Assembly (NCBI GenBank): GCA_003222245.1
Contig: QHVH01000012.1
Coordinates: 62,001-126,000 of the forward strand
From: Blastocatellia bacterium AA13
GTDB lineage: Bacteria > Acidobacteriota > Blastocatellia > UBA7656
DNA length: 64,000 nucleotides
Direction: 5' to 3'
A program made the position numbers and the translations under genes. Shown here piece by piece: positions 9,057 through 18,945 of the stretch; position 1 is the first letter of the stretch; each line of letters opens with the position of its first letter. Under the pieces are notes generated by a model. The model saw only the letters and a list, made by a program, of their open reading frames with translations, searched no databases and was not told the DNA's origin.

Positions 9057-9095
9057 GGCGAATCATCGGCGGCGAATCATCGGCGGCGAATCATC
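9057..9095. repeat. Tandem repeat, 14-bp unit, about 2.8 copies
   Basis: Units GGCGAATCATC (9057-9067), then GGCGGCGAATCATC twice (9068-9081 and 9082-9095), with no mismatch. Too short and too tightly packed for CRISPR. No associated gene is seen. Confidence 0.85.
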
Positions 9096-9410
9096 AGCGA
9101 GTCGCGTAGGAGCCATCGGTACACCGACCCAATTATCAGCAAAATGTAATGAGACTCAGCTTTCAGTTAAACGAGAGGACGAAGACCCAAGGGCTCTGGC
9201 ACAACAAGCCAGATGGCGTAAGCCACCTGTATCTTATGGTCCTTGAACTCACCTTCTTGCCATACGAGATCTGAAAACTAGATCAGAAACTCGCCACCTG
9301 GTGAGGAATACTCTATTCGTTTGACAAACTTCTTTGGAGAGCATCACGCCGATGTGCCTGCTTGCCAAGTTGGACGCATTAACCTGGCGTTTTGATTATC
9401 AGATACCCAT

Positions 9411-9463
9411 GCCCAATAGCACGGCCCAATGGCACGTCAAATTGCCTAATGGCACGTCAAATT
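9411..9463. repeat. Direct repeats, 20-bp unit, two full and one partial copy
   Basis: GCCCAATGGCACGTCAAATT (9424-9443) and GCCTAATGGCACGTCAAATT (9444-9463) differ at one base; a partial copy, GCCCAATAGCACG, precedes them (9411-9423). Clustered short repeats like these occur at the ends of some insertion sequences and at protein-binding iterons. There is no transposase nearby, so the identity stays open. Confidence 0.7.
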
Positions 9464-10036
9464 TTCAGAGAAAATGCTCGCCCAGATTAGCCCAGTAATG
9501 TGGTCATTGTCAACAAGAATCGCATTAAAAAAACCATTAAAAATGCAGCGAAAAGCGGTGCGCCGCCGCTCATAACGTTTACGTGTTAACTATTAGCAAC
9601 AGGGTCTAACATCGAAGGCCGATTTGTAGGATAAGAAACATCGAAGCCCGAGTTTTTTGTAAGATTAAAAGTCAACATCCGTGAGCACGGCCGACTCGAC
9701 TCCCTTGTCGCTCGAAAATTGCTCTCTGAAAGATGACTTTATTGCACTTGTTTCTTCACGTAATAATTATGAAGTTAACTTGCTCAATAGTATCGGAAGG
9801 GCAGATGGATCACAGAAGATATGGAGGAGCCTGAGAAGCTGTGTTCGTCCTCGCGATCCCTCATCGGCCCATCGCGCAAAAAGCAATCGACAGCCTCGTT
9901 TCGGCGCACGTGTCTGGTGTGAAGATTGTGGTATATCCCAAAAACTAGACCGGCAGGGCACGCGTTCGAGAACTCTGGCTCCAAACTTGACAGAGAATCG
10001 TGTGGCCGTACACATCGATATAGCGGCATCGAATCG

Positions 10037-10183
10037 ATAAGAAGCCTGTCAAACCGGGATCGAGACATCTTCTTGCGGATGCTGGACGACACGAATCGCA
10101 AACCGAAGGCAGCGCCGCGGCAGGCGGCGGCTCTATACAAGAGGACGGTGAATGCACGGAGGCGTAGAACCTCTAACGCGTAG
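10037..10183 (+). pseudogene. Possible C-terminal remnant of a DUF1778/TacA-type antitoxin
   Basis: The frame encodes LSNRDRDIFLRMLDD, then about 10 residues, then AAALYKRTVNARRR. This matches the usual end of DUF1778 antitoxins (LSERDRDxFLxxLDxP....AAxRYxR). The N-terminal ribbon-helix-helix half is absent: in-frame sequence upstream is unrelated and no start with a ribosome binding site is visible. No GNAT toxin gene follows, as tRNA-Leu comes next. Best read as a decayed fragment; a chance match is possible because the segment is short. Confidence 0.4.
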
Positions 10184-10299
10184 GCACGACAGAACCGCAA
10201 TCGATTGCGGGAACCAAGATCTGAATCTGTAGATTGGTGCTGAAAATGCTACCCGTCTTGCAGGGCTTCTCAGCTATTGTAAATAAGGAAGAAAGTAGG

Positions 10300-10385
<86 letters not shown>

Positions 10386-10449
10386 CGTCGGGATGATTTT
10401 TCAAATGTTCCGAGCGGTACTCGCACAATGAACTCTATTTCGTCGAACT

Positions 10450-10977
10450 CTACTTTTTCGCCGATCCATTCTTCGGAGGCGCCGACTGATCGTTCTTACC
10501 GGGGCTCCCGGCGGCGTTCGGATTTCCGGCGGCGCTGCCTGCCGCGCCGGAATTGGTATTCTTGCCGGCCGAGTTCGCATTGGCGCCGGTTGCCGGCTTG
10601 GTGTTCGAATTCGCATTTACATTGGCGGCTGCAGGCTTGCCGGTTGAATCTGTAGGCGCTGTAGCCGGAGCGCTTTGATCGCCGGCCGGCGGCGTTACCG
10701 GTTGGGTTTCAGCGGCGCCGACAGATTTGCCCAGCGACTTTTTGCCGAACAGCCCGGGAATCGAAAACAAAAAGGCGATTGAAAAAAAGACAATCGCCGC
10801 GGTGATCGTGACCTTTGCAAGAACGGTTTGCGTGCCTCTTGGGCCGAATGCCGTCGAGTTCGCTCCTCCGCCGCCGAAGACGCCGGACGCGTCCGATTTG
10901 CTTGGCTGAAGCAGAACAAACATGATGAGTACAAAGCACGAGATGATATAGAGAATATTGAGAATGGCCTCGATCAC
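10450..10977 (-). CDS. secG: Preprotein translocase subunit SecG with long low-complexity tail
   Basis: Inner-membrane subunit of the SecYEG channel. The first 75 residues are a normal SecG: a first membrane segment (ILNILYIISCFVLIMFVLL), the conserved QPSKSDASGVFGGG loop, then a second segment (ITAAIVFFSIAFLFSIPGLF). A cytoplasmic tail of about 95 residues follows, rich in Ala, Asn, Gly, Pro, Ser and Thr, ending in Lys-Lys; SecG is usually 75-110 residues in total. The start is a GTG at 10977 that overlaps the tpiA stop (GTGA), pointing to translational coupling. The tpiA-secG order is common in bacteria. The frame stays open further upstream, but that part overlaps tpiA and is not SecG-like. 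Confidence 0.93.
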   Translation of the reverse strand: MIEAILNILYIISCFVLIMFVLLQPSKSDASGVFGGGGANSTAFGPRGTQTVLAKVTITAAIVFFSIAFLFSIPGLFGKKSLGKSVGAAETQPVTPPAGDQSAPATAPTDSTGKPAAANVNANSNTKPATGANANSAGKNTNSGAAGSAAGNPNAAGSPGKNDQSAPPKNGSAKK

Positions 10978-11762
10978 TGATCCACCTTTTTTAAATCGAT
11001 TATTACGTTCACGATTCCCGCGAACGATTTGGCTTCGAGGCAGGCTCCCCCGACTAATGCACCGTCGATGTTCGGCCTGCCAATCAATCCCTCGACATTG
11101 TCGGGTTTGACGCTCCCACCGTAAAGGATTCGCGCTCCTTCCGCAACGGAATCTCCGAACATTTGCTGGACGCGAGATCGGATGAAGGAGTGCATCTGTT
11201 CTGCTGTATCTGGAGTCGCGGTACGCCCGGTACCAATCGCCCATACGGGCTCGTAAGCGAGAATCATACGGAGGGCCTCAGAGGGTGTCAAGTTTGCCAG
11301 TCCTCGAGCCAGTTGAGACCCGACCACCGCTTCCGCTCGCCCGGCGTCGCGCTCTTCAAGCCGCTCGCCTACGCACACAATTGGGATCAATCCGACGTGA
11401 AGAGCCGCGCCTGTTTTCTTGTTCACCGATTCATCAGTCTCACAGTAGTACTGTCTTCGCTCGGAATGGCCGATGATGACGTGACTGGCGCCGGCCTCCG
11501 CAATCATTGATCCCGACACCTCGCCGGTGAACGCGCCTGGATCGGTTTCGGCTGCTATATCCTGGGCGGCCACGCTAAGGTTGGATTCGCGAAGACGCTC
11601 GGCAACCGGCCGGAGCGCGGTGAATGGAGGGGCGATGACGATCTCTCGTCTGGTCGAGGAAACAATCAAAGGTCGGAATTCCTGGATGAAGTCCAGAGCC
11701 TCGCCGATCGTCTTGTTCATCTTCCAGTTTCCCGCAAAGAGCGGCGTTCGTTTATCAGGTAT
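10974..11762 (-). CDS. tpiA: Triosephosphate isomerase, apparently with a non-canonical start codon
   Basis: Interconverts dihydroxyacetone phosphate and glyceraldehyde 3-phosphate. Visible motifs: catalytic His in IIGHSERR, catalytic Glu in AYEPVWAIGTG, and phosphate loop LYGGSVKP. The first ATG (11720) would begin at MNKTIGEA and lose strand beta-1 with the catalytic lysine. The same frame continues upstream without a stop through RTPLFAGNWK, the conserved active-site strand, to a stop just inside the upstream gene. Between that stop and 11720 there is no ATG, GTG or TTG; the only near-cognate codons at the right distance are AUA (11762-11760) and AUC (11765-11763). I placed the start at the AUA, which gives a normal N-terminus. 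A sequencing error is the alternative. Gene order: lipoprotein gene 7 bp upstream, secG overlapping downstream. Confidence 0.88.
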   Translation of the reverse strand: MPDKRTPLFAGNWKMNKTIGEALDFIQEFRPLIVSSTRREIVIAPPFTALRPVAERLRESNLSVAAQDIAAETDPGAFTGEVSGSMIAEAGASHVIIGHSERRQYYCETDESVNKKTGAALHVGLIPIVCVGERLEERDAGRAEAVVGSQLARGLANLTPSEALRMILAYEPVWAIGTGRTATPDTAEQMHSFIRSRVQQMFGDSVAEGARILYGGSVKPDNVEGLIGRPNIDGALVGGACLEAKSFAGIVNVIIDLKKVDQ

Positions 11763-11769
11763 GATTTTT

Positions 11770-12351
11770 TTATTTCTTATCTAGTTCAGTTGCGGATCGA
11801 GCCCTTCTCAAGACGATGAATACAATGCCTTGCTCCTTTTGCCCTTCGACCTGAATCGCGCCCTGCTCACCTTTGTCTTTTGCGAGTTCCCAGCTCCAGA
11901 GACTCTCTCCTTTATTGAGACTCGAGATTTTCCATCCGCCCGTTTTTAGCGCCTGATCGAAAAAGGCCGTTACGGTTTCAAAGCTATCCCTGGTCTTCAT
12001 AACCTGGAGGAGCATCGTCGTATTCGAGACAGGGGCGATTTGAATGTTTGTTGTAACGGCCCTTGGATAATATGGGAGATCTTTTACGCGGCCCTTGCCC
12101 GAGTCGAAGAAATCGGGCATAGCTATCCCTTTTTGCTGATCGGCGTTGCCTTGATCAGGAGCGCCCAACTTCTTGAGGTCGGACTCAGGATCGATGGATT
12201 GGGATTTTGGCTCCTCACGATTTCCCTGAGCCGCCGCGCCGTGCTCTTCCACCTTGATATCGGCGTACGAAGGCTTCTTGCACGCGCTAAACCACACTGC
12301 TGTACATAGAATTAGAACCGCCAATGCGCGATTAAACACCTGTGTCTCCAT
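11770..12351 (-). CDS. Hypothetical lipoprotein in the glycolytic operon
   Basis: A 193-residue protein of unknown function. Residues 9-25 form a hydrophobic signal ending in the lipobox-like FSAC, with Cys at about 24, so it is probably exported and lipidated. A charged Gln/Glu/Lys linker follows, then a compact C-terminal part (about 85-185) with LPYYPRA and VTAFFDQALKTGGWKI. That pattern, a Tyr-Pro motif followed by a short alpha/beta unit, is common in uncharacterised exported proteins. It begins 3 bp after pgk and ends 7 bp before the tpiA start proposed here, so it is part of the same transcript. Its role there is unknown. Confidence 0.8.
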   Translation of the reverse strand: METQVFNRALAVLILCTAVWFSACKKPSYADIKVEEHGAAAQGNREEPKSQSIDPESDLKKLGAPDQGNADQQKGIAMPDFFDSGKGRVKDLPYYPRAVTTNIQIAPVSNTTMLLQVMKTRDSFETVTAFFDQALKTGGWKISSLNKGESLWSWELAKDKGEQGAIQVEGQKEQGIVFIVLRRARSATELDKK

Positions 12352-12354
12352 TGA

Positions 12355-13554
12355 TCATTTGTCCGAAAGCGCGGCGACTCCCGGCAGCACCTTTCCGGCC
12401 AGGAATTCCAGCGAGGCTCCGCCTCCCGTAGAAATGTGTGTTATTCGATCCGCGACGCCTGCCTGGTTGACCGCGGCGACCGAATCGCCTCCGCCGACAA
12501 TTGTCGTCCCTTCGGCTGAAGCGACTGCCTGTGCAATCGCTCGTGTACCGGCATCGAAGGGAGGTTTTTCGAATACTCCCATCGGTCCGTTCCATACGAC
12601 AGTTCCGGCGCGGGCGATTTCGCTTCTGAACAAAGCAACTGTCTCAGGTCCAATGTCGAGACCGGCCTCTTCACTCGTTAGATCGCGGACCGAGCATACT
12701 CGAGGGTTGGCGACAGTCGCATTGCTGTCCCATTCGGATTTGTTCACGACAGCATTGTCGAGCGGCAAGAGTAAGCGCGCGCCTTTTGATTCGGCTCGGC
12801 TGAGGAGATCGGCGGCAAGACTCACCTTGTCGTTTTCAACCAGCGACTTTCCGGTTTGAACTCCCTGAGATTTGAGAAACGTGTATGCCATGGCTCCGCC
12901 GATGAGTATTGAGTCGGCGGTCTTCAAGAGGTTTTCGATCACGTCGATTTTGTCGGACACTTTTGCGCCTCCGAGTATCACAACAAACGGCCGCTCCGGG
13001 CTTGCGAGCGCCTTGCCGAGATAACGGAGCTCTTTTTCCATAAGAAAGCCGGCGGCTGATTTTTCGACGTACCGAGTTATGCCTTCCGTCGAAGCGTGCG
13101 CGCGATGCGCGGCGCCAAATGCGTCGTTGACATAATAAGTACAGCCGTCGGCCAGTTCTTTTGAAAACTCAGGAAGGTTCTTTTCTTCCTCGGCGTGAAA
13201 ACGGACGTTCTCGAGCATAAGTAGTTCGCCGTTCTTCAACGCCTCGCTCATCGACCGCACTTCGGGTCCGATCGAGTCGGGCGCCAGAGGCGCGTCTCGC
13301 CCCAGTAAGCCGCTCATTTTTGCTGCTACAGGAGCCAACGAGTACTTAGGATCGGGCTTGCCTTTGGGCCGTCCAAGATGGGACGCGAGCAGGAGCCGTG
13401 CTCCTCGGTCGAGCGCGTAGCGAATGGTCGGAAGAGCCGCTTCGATCCTGGTATCGTCGGCAACGTTTCCATTTTCGATAGGAACGTTGAAGTCGACGCG
13501 CATGAATACGCGTTTTCCGGCGAGATCAAGATCAGTGATGGAGAGTTTGGTCAT
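12355..13554 (-). CDS. pgk: Phosphoglycerate kinase
   Basis: Cytoplasmic glycolytic kinase making ATP and 3-phosphoglycerate from 1,3-bisphosphoglycerate and ADP. 399 residues, normal length. N-terminal substrate domain with RVDFNVP (about 19-25) and the SHLGRPKG basic patch; hinge and nucleotide domain with [18 protein letters not shown] and GGGDSVAA. It lies 43 bp after gapA and is directly followed by the lipoprotein gene, as part of the tkt-gapA-pgk-tpiA run. Confidence 0.98.
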   Translation of the reverse strand: MTKLSITDLDLAGKRVFMRVDFNVPIENGNVADDTRIEAALPTIRYALDRGARLLLASHLGRPKGKPDPKYSLAPVAAKMSGLLGRDAPLAPDSIGPEVRSMSEALKNGELLMLENVRFHAEEEKNLPEFSKELADGCTYYVNDAFGAAHRAHASTEGITRYVEKSAAGFLMEKELRYLGKALASPERPFVVILGGAKVSDKIDVIENLLKTADSILIGGAMAYTFLKSQGVQTGKSLVENDKVSLAADLLSRAESKGARLLLPLDNAVVNKSEWDSNATVANPRVCSVRDLTSEEAGLDIGPETVALFRSEIARAGTVVWNGPMGVFEKPPFDAGTRAIAQAVASAEGTTIVGGGDSVAAVNQAGVADRITHISTGGGASLEFLAGKVLPGVAALSDK

Positions 13555-13597
13555 TTACTTTGTACTGGTCATCCACTCGGCGCCGGACATCCGGCGC

Positions 13598-14602
13598 CTA
13601 CCCGCGGTCCGCAATGAACTTGATCAGATCGACGACCCTGCAGGAGTAGCCCCACTCATTGTCATACCAGGACAGCAGCTTGACGAGCTTACCGTCCATT
13701 ACGTTCGTGTATTCAGTATCCAAAATCGAGGAGTTAGAGTTGCGTCGGAAATCAGCCGATACCAGAGGCTCATCGGAATAGGCGAGAATGCCCCGCAGCG
13801 GGCCGTCGGCCGCTTTCTTCATCGCGGCGTTGACGGACTCTTTGCTCGCTTCTTTTTCGACGACGGCTACGAGATCGACGACTGAGACGTTCGGTGTCGG
13901 CACTCGAAGCGATATGCCATCCAGCTTCCCTTTAAGTTCGGGCAGCACCAATCCAATTGCCTTCGCGGCGCCCGTAGAAGTAGGGATTATCGAAAGGGCC
14001 GCCGCGCGCGCGCGGCGCAGGTCCTTGTGCGGAAGGTCGAGAAGCTGCTGGTCGTTTGTATAGGAATGCACGGTCGTCATCAGACCGCTCTTGATCGTAA
14101 AGTTGTCGTGAAGCACCTTGGCGATCGGAGCCAGGCAGTTCGTCGTGCACGATGCGTTCGAAATTACGTGGTGTTCCTTCGGATTATATTTCTCGTCGTT
14201 CACGCCAAGAACAATCGTGACGTCTTCGTTCTTCGCGGGAGCGGAGATGACCACTTTCTTTACGGTTCCGTGCAGATGTTTAGCGGCCTGCTCGCGATTC
14301 GTGAAGAGACCGGTCGACTCGACGACGATTTCGGCTCCAACAGACTCCCAGTCGATCTTTCCGGGATCGCGTTCGGAGAAAACGACAAACTTATTGTCGT
14401 CCACGGTTATCTGGTTGTCGCCATGCTTGATCGAAGCGTCGAGGTTGCCGAGCACCGAATCGTATTTAAGCAGGTGCGCGAGCGTCCGGGTATCCGTTAT
14501 ATCATTGATCCCGACAAACTCTATTTCGGGGTTGTCCATTGCGGCGCGGAACACATTGCGTCCTATGCGGCCAAAGCCGTTTATCCCTACCTTGATTGCC
14601 AT
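13598..14602 (-). CDS. gapA: Glyceraldehyde-3-phosphate dehydrogenase, type I
   Basis: Oxidative phosphorylation of glyceraldehyde 3-phosphate with a pyridine nucleotide. 334 residues: Rossmann N-terminus [10 protein letters not shown] (about 6-15), catalytic cysteine in [12 protein letters not shown] (about 150), and C-terminal [10 protein letters not shown]. The Asp-containing region after the second strand (GINDITD) is consistent with NAD preference. The ATG is preceded by GGAGG with about 5-nt spacing. It lies 103 bp downstream of tkt and 43 bp upstream of pgk. Confidence 0.98.
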   Translation of the reverse strand: MAIKVGINGFGRIGRNVFRAAMDNPEIEFVGINDITDTRTLAHLLKYDSVLGNLDASIKHGDNQITVDDNKFVVFSERDPGKIDWESVGAEIVVESTGLFTNREQAAKHLHGTVKKVVISAPAKNEDVTIVLGVNDEKYNPKEHHVISNASCTTNCLAPIAKVLHDNFTIKSGLMTTVHSYTNDQQLLDLPHKDLRRARAAALSIIPTSTGAAKAIGLVLPELKGKLDGISLRVPTPNVSVVDLVAVVEKEASKESVNAAMKKAADGPLRGILAYSDEPLVSADFRRNSNSSILDTEYTNVMDGKLVKLLSWYDNEWGYSCRVVDLIKFIADRG

Positions 14603-14705
14603 TGATTCCTCCGAGAAGAAAGTCAGAAATATGATGTCTTAACAAAGCCCTCGCGCCAGAGACGAGAGTATAAAACGGGATCAAGGCGCCGAGAAGCCTG
14701 TCCCG

Positions 14706-16574
14706 TCAGGACAGGAGAGACCTTACCGTTCGAACGATCGCCGAAGCGTCGATCCCATACACGGAGAGCAATTCCTCAGGCTTACCTGAACGCGGAAGCT
14801 CGCGCACATATAGTTGGGTGACGCGTACGCCGTCCGGAGAGACTGCTTCAGCGACCGCATCTCCTATTCCGCCCATGGAGTGATCTTCGACGGTGAGCAT
14901 TAGTCCGCCGGTCTCGCGGCCGCAGGTTCGAAGCGTTTCCGAATCAGCCGGCTTCACCGAAAATATGTCGACTACGCGGATCGAAATACCTTCGGCTTTC
15001 AACTGGTCGTAAGCTTTCAGCGCTTCGAATACGGTCACTCCGCCGCCGACGACGGTGATTTTGTCTTCGCTGCCGCAACGAACCACGTGCGAGCGGCCAA
15101 TCTCAAATACTTCGCCGGCTTCATAGATAACAGGCGTCTTTGGGCGGCTGGTTCGAATATAGACGATGCCTTTATGCTCGGCCGCGAGTTTGACCGCATG
15201 TTCCGCCGATATCGCGTCCGAAGGATAAAGCACCGTAGAAGTCTCGACTGCCCTCATCATCGCAAGGTCTTCGAGCGCCATTTGAGAAGGACCGTCTTCG
15301 CCGATCGATACACCCGCATGCGAACCGCACAGCTTGATGTTGGATTGAGAGATGGCGCCCATTCTAATCTGGTCATAGGCGCGGGTAAGAAAACATGCAA
15401 AAGTCGACGCGAAGGGAATCTTGCCCATTGCCGCGAGCCCGCTTGCGACGCCCACCATATTCTGTTCGGCGATAAACGACTCGAAGTAGCGATCCGGATG
15501 TGACTTGGCGAATTTATCGGCGAAAGTGGAGTTTTTGGTATCTCCATCGAGCGCTACGACCAGAGGATTTGCGTCGCCGAGTTTCGCAAGCGCTTCGCCG
15601 TACGTTTCCCGCGTTGCCGCGGAATCTCCGAGCTTGTGTGCGCCAGGTATGTACTCGGTTGGAGCCGCCGTAGGATGTGGAGCAACCCGACTGTCGGGCT
15701 GTTTGACACTCATAGGAACGGTGCTTACGCCCTTGGCCGAAATCTCAGCTATCGCGCGATCGGTTTCCTCGCCCTTCTTGAACGCTTTGCCGTGCCAGCC
15801 TTCTTTATCTTCGACAAAGGAAACGCCTTTGCCTTTGAGCGTCCTGGCAACTATGGCGGTTGGCTTGTCCTTGGTGGACATCGCCTCGTCGAGCGCGGCG
15901 ACGATCTCATTTACGTCGTGGCCGTCTATAGCGAGCGCGTGCCAGCCGAATGCTTCAAACCGGCGGCGATAGATTTCCGTGTCGTGACCGTACATTGTGC
16001 GCTGGCTTTGCCCAAGACCATTCATGTCCAAAATGCCGATCAGGTTGTCGAGCTTGTAGTATGAGGCAATCTCCGCCGCTTCCCAGATCGAGCCTTCCGC
16101 CGCCTCGCCGTCTCCCATTACCACGAACACTCGATTATCGACCTTATCCAGATATTTGCCGTTGATAGCGATACCAACGCCGTTGGAAAGACCCTGGCCT
16201 AGAGATCCCGTTGCAACGTCAACCCACGCAAGACGCGGCGTCGGATGGCCTTCGAGAAGGCTGCCGTATTCGCGAAGCGTCTTGAGGCTCTCGACCGGGA
16301 AAGCGCCTGCTTCCGCCCAGGCGGCGTACAATAGAGGCGCCGCATGGCCTTTCGACATCACGAACCGATCGTTGCGCGGATTTTTTGGATCGGCGACATC
16401 GTATTTCATAGCGTAAAAAAATACCGCCGCGACCAGATCCGCGGCCGACATACACGTTGTCGGATGGCCCGATCCTGCTTCGGAGGTCGCTATGATGGAG
16501 TCGACGCGCAATTTGTTACCCATCGACTCGAGTGACTGAATCAGAGTTTGATTTATGACGGCGGGCTTTTCCAT
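14706..16574 (-). CDS. tkt: Transketolase
   Basis: Thiamine-diphosphate enzyme transferring two-carbon units in the pentose phosphate pathway. 622 residues: N-terminal TPP domain with GSGHPTTCMSAADL (about 32-45), the GDGEAAEGS...N metal site (about 153-180), a pyrimidine-binding domain with EQNMVGVASGLAA (about 370) and DGPSQMALED, and a C-terminal domain. It is shorter than the about 660 residues of E. coli-type enzymes, in line with the compact form in many bacteria. It has GGAG upstream of the ATG and is 42 bp from the acylase gene upstream. Confidence 0.96.
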   Translation of the reverse strand: MEKPAVINQTLIQSLESMGNKLRVDSIIATSEAGSGHPTTCMSAADLVAAVFFYAMKYDVADPKNPRNDRFVMSKGHAAPLLYAAWAEAGAFPVESLKTLREYGSLLEGHPTPRLAWVDVATGSLGQGLSNGVGIAINGKYLDKVDNRVFVVMGDGEAAEGSIWEAAEIASYYKLDNLIGILDMNGLGQSQRTMYGHDTEIYRRRFEAFGWHALAIDGHDVNEIVAALDEAMSTKDKPTAIVARTLKGKGVSFVEDKEGWHGKAFKKGEETDRAIAEISAKGVSTVPMSVKQPDSRVAPHPTAAPTEYIPGAHKLGDSAATRETYGEALAKLGDANPLVVALDGDTKNSTFADKFAKSHPDRYFESFIAEQNMVGVASGLAAMGKIPFASTFACFLTRAYDQIRMGAISQSNIKLCGSHAGVSIGEDGPSQMALEDLAMMRAVETSTVLYPSDAISAEHAVKLAAEHKGIVYIRTSRPKTPVIYEAGEVFEIGRSHVVRCGSEDKITVVGGGVTVFEALKAYDQLKAEGISIRVVDIFSVKPADSETLRTCGRETGGLMLTVEDHSMGGIGDAVAEAVSPDGVRVTQLYVRELPRSGKPEELLSVYGIDASAIVRTVRSLLS

Positions 16575-16616
16575 GATTGGCTCCGTTCTTGAATTATGCT
16601 TCTTCCGTATCTGTTA

Positions 16617-18746
16617 TCAGCGGCCGGCCGCATGCGCCTCCGCTGTGTATTTCAAGACCTTCTTTCCCGTTACGACCTTCATCAGCCCCTCCTTATCCAG
16701 GAAGTATGTTGGGGCTGCCTTGCTCTTGCTGAAGAGTTTTTCCGCCTGGTCGTCCCAATGACCGCTTTCCTTGTGATCGCTCTCGCCCAGGGGAATGATA
16801 GCGTAGGACTTCGGCGGATTGCTGAGCACCACTATCTGAGTCGAAGTCTGTCCGGTGTGGCCTACCATTTCCTCGCCGGAAGGAGAAAACGATATGGCGC
16901 GAGGCGTCGCCATCGCGACGTCCGTAAGCGATCCGCCGCCGACGGGCCAGGTTCGGTCTCCACCTCGTCTACCAACGCGAAAATATTTGCCATAAGGAAC
17001 GTGGAGGGTGTGATAGTTGTTTTTAAGGACATCGACAGCCTTCATCAAGCCGCCGAGCAAGTGGGCGTCCGTAATGCTTTCGGGCGGGTCGACCATTCGC
17101 CCTAAATTTGGACCAAGCTGTTTCCTGAACGCATAGTAGGCGAGCGCGCCTTCAGAGTCCGCGTCGGTCCTGCGATTCCATTTCTGAATGATATCGAACA
17201 GCTCCGAGGCGCCAGCCGTCCGTTGATTCTCCTTCAGTCGATTCCAGGCTTCTTTGAGCTTTGCCTGCCACAACTCCGCGTGATAGACGGTCGTGTTGAA
17301 GGCTATGTCTATCGCTTGATCGAGCGTTACTTTGTTCGCGGCATCGAGCAATTCCGTCATCATCTCAGCGCGTTGGTGACGAGGCGCGGCGCGGCTGGCA
17401 TTGTAGATATAAGGAGACGTCGAATAGCGTTCGGGCGTGAGCGGACTGTCCTTCATCATTCCGAACGGTGTGACATTGCAGTTGTGCATGTAGCCGTTAG
17501 GCGGATTGGTTATTTGAACGAGATCTTTGAAATCGTGCAACCCCTGCCACTCCGTTGCGGACGTGTTTCCTTCGACCGGCCGCGATGGATCAACGCCTTT
17601 GGCTCGAATCGGAACGCGACCGTTTCTAACATAGTATATGTCACCCTGAACCGTTCCAACCATCACGTTTTGGGCCATCAACTGGCGATGCTCCAACGCG
17701 CGCTTCATCTCGTCGAGATTGCGCGCACTCATCATCTCGTAGATCTGATCGGTCAGGCCGATTTCTTCCGCATATGGGATCGCCATCGAATACGCTTTTG
17801 CGTCCTTTCGCGCTACTACTGGACCGTGATGAGTGTATTCAAGATCGACCTCGCGCCACTGAACCTTGTCGCCCGTTTTAATGCCGATTTTTTCGGTGCG
17901 AACAGTCATGTCCCGCCACTTGCCGTCGTATTTATATTGGCGCGGATTTTTCGGATTGACTTGCTCTTCGTAGACGTCCGAGGTGTCGGGTCCGCCTGTG
18001 GTCATCGCAACAGAGCACCAGCGGCTATGCCCAAGGCTCGGGATTGGAACCCCCAGAATCGCGACGCCTGACACCGCGAAGTCGCCCGCATAGATTCTCT
18101 CTTCGTAGAATCGGAACGCGTCGTACCAGCTCAGGTGCGGATCGATGACGGCGATCGGGGCTCCCGACTGCGTGCGGCTCGGCGCAATCAACATTTCGTT
18201 GGAACCGCGATATGCGGGCGGAGTCAGGTTCACGCCCGCGCGCCCGAGATCGCCGGTCGCTTCGCCCAGCGGCCAGCCAAAGATAATGTAACGCCCCAGC
18301 GAGATCACGTCCCATGGATGAATTTGTTGGGCCCACGCGGGAACCTGCTCGGGATGCTCCTTCATGAAGAGCTTGATTCCATCCTGATAAGCTTCTATGA
18401 CCGCGCGCATTTTGGGGCTGACTTGATTGTATTTCTCGCGGCTGATCGCCTCGTGTCGCCAGAACCGTTGAATGAGGTCCTGCTGATAGTTCTCAGGTCC
18501 GAATACTTCGGACATCGTGCCGTTTGCGCGGCGGTAGTTCTTCAATAGCTCTTCAAGCCGATCCTCGGCCTGCGCATAGCCGACTCCGAACGCCGCGGAT
18601 TCGAGCGTCGGCGCGAATATGTGCGGGATTCCGTAGTCGTCTCGATAGATCACGGCCTCACCGTTCGGCGACGCTTTGGGCGATGAGCGCCCGGCAAACG
18701 GCGATATAAACGCAATGAGAACAAGAATGACGACGGCTCGCTTCAT
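16617..18746 (-). CDS. Penicillin-acylase-type Ntn hydrolase (peptidase S45 family), exported
   Basis: A 709-residue precursor of the S45 family, which self-cleaves into two chains and hydrolyses amide bonds in acyl-amino compounds (beta-lactams, acyl-homoserine lactones or peptides). A signal peptide covers about 1-24 ([13 protein letters not shown]). The autocatalytic serine is seen in [11 protein letters not shown] at about Ser182, followed by [15 protein letters not shown] chose the internal ATG at 18746 because GAGGAG lies just upstream and the signal peptide follows at once; the frame is open 16 codons further but without ribosome binding site. The active form is expected in the periplasm. 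It stands 42 bp before tkt on the same strand, with no obvious metabolic link. The substrate cannot be told. Confidence 0.9.
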   Translation of the reverse strand: MKRAVVILVLIAFISPFAGRSSPKASPNGEAVIYRDDYGIPHIFAPTLESAAFGVGYAQAEDRLEELLKNYRRANGTMSEVFGPENYQQDLIQRFWRHEAISREKYNQVSPKMRAVIEAYQDGIKLFMKEHPEQVPAWAQQIHPWDVISLGRYIIFGWPLGEATGDLGRAGVNLTPPAYRGSNEMLIAPSRTQSGAPIAVIDPHLSWYDAFRFYEERIYAGDFAVSGVAILGVPIPSLGHSRWCSVAMTTGGPDTSDVYEEQVNPKNPRQYKYDGKWRDMTVRTEKIGIKTGDKVQWREVDLEYTHHGPVVARKDAKAYSMAIPYAEEIGLTDQIYEMMSARNLDEMKRALEHRQLMAQNVMVGTVQGDIYYVRNGRVPIRAKGVDPSRPVEGNTSATEWQGLHDFKDLVQITNPPNGYMHNCNVTPFGMMKDSPLTPERYSTSPYIYNASRAAPRHQRAEMMTELLDAANKVTLDQAIDIAFNTTVYHAELWQAKLKEAWNRLKENQRTAGASELFDIIQKWNRRTDADSEGALAYYAFRKQLGPNLGRMVDPPESITDAHLLGGLMKAVDVLKNNYHTLHVPYGKYFRVGRRGGDRTWPVGGGSLTDVAMATPRAISFSPSGEEMVGHTGQTSTQIVVLSNPPKSYAIIPLGESDHKESGHWDDQAEKLFSKSKAAPTYFLDKEGLMKVVTGKKVLKYTAEAHAAGR

Positions 18747-18945
18747 AGTTGCTCCTCGTGTGTTGACCGCGCGAAAGATCGAGCTATTGAGCATCGGCTT
18801 GATGAAGTTGAACTGGCGTTGCGTCGAGATGAAAGACGTAAGCCCCGAGCGATGATCTTCAGCGGCCTGGCAACGCTGCTTGATCTCCGGATTTGAGCGC
18901 CTAACCCGCGCGGCTTCATTAAGCTATATACGATCACAGCCTTCG

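Larger units (their letters stand above)
8371..10299. other. Gene-poor region between the biosynthetic cluster and tRNA-Leu
   Basis: About 1.9 kb with no ORF that reads as an intact protein. It has longer A/T runs than its surroundings. It contains a 12-bp inverted repeat at 8728-8772, 14-bp tandem repeats at 9057-9095, 20-bp direct repeats at 9411-9463, and a possible antitoxin remnant at 10037-10183. The promoter of the cluster probably lies just right of 8370, but I could not pick out a convincing -35/-10 pair. Short ORFs here (for example 8992-9246, 9681-10040, and 9784-10200 on minus) have no recognisable motif and are not called. Confidence 0.6.

Noticed and set aside
9057-9095. CRISPR array
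   Set aside because: Units are 14 bp, directly adjacent and without spacers; no cas genes in the window.
9784-10200. Minus-strand ORF of 138 codons next to tRNA-Leu
   Set aside because: No start signal, no motif, Arg/Ser/Cys-rich random composition; the antitoxin-like frame on plus reads better.
11718-11771. Frameshift as the explanation for the missing tpiA start
   Set aside because: The conserved N-terminal strand and the rest of the protein lie in one continuous frame, so no indel is needed; only a start codon is missing.
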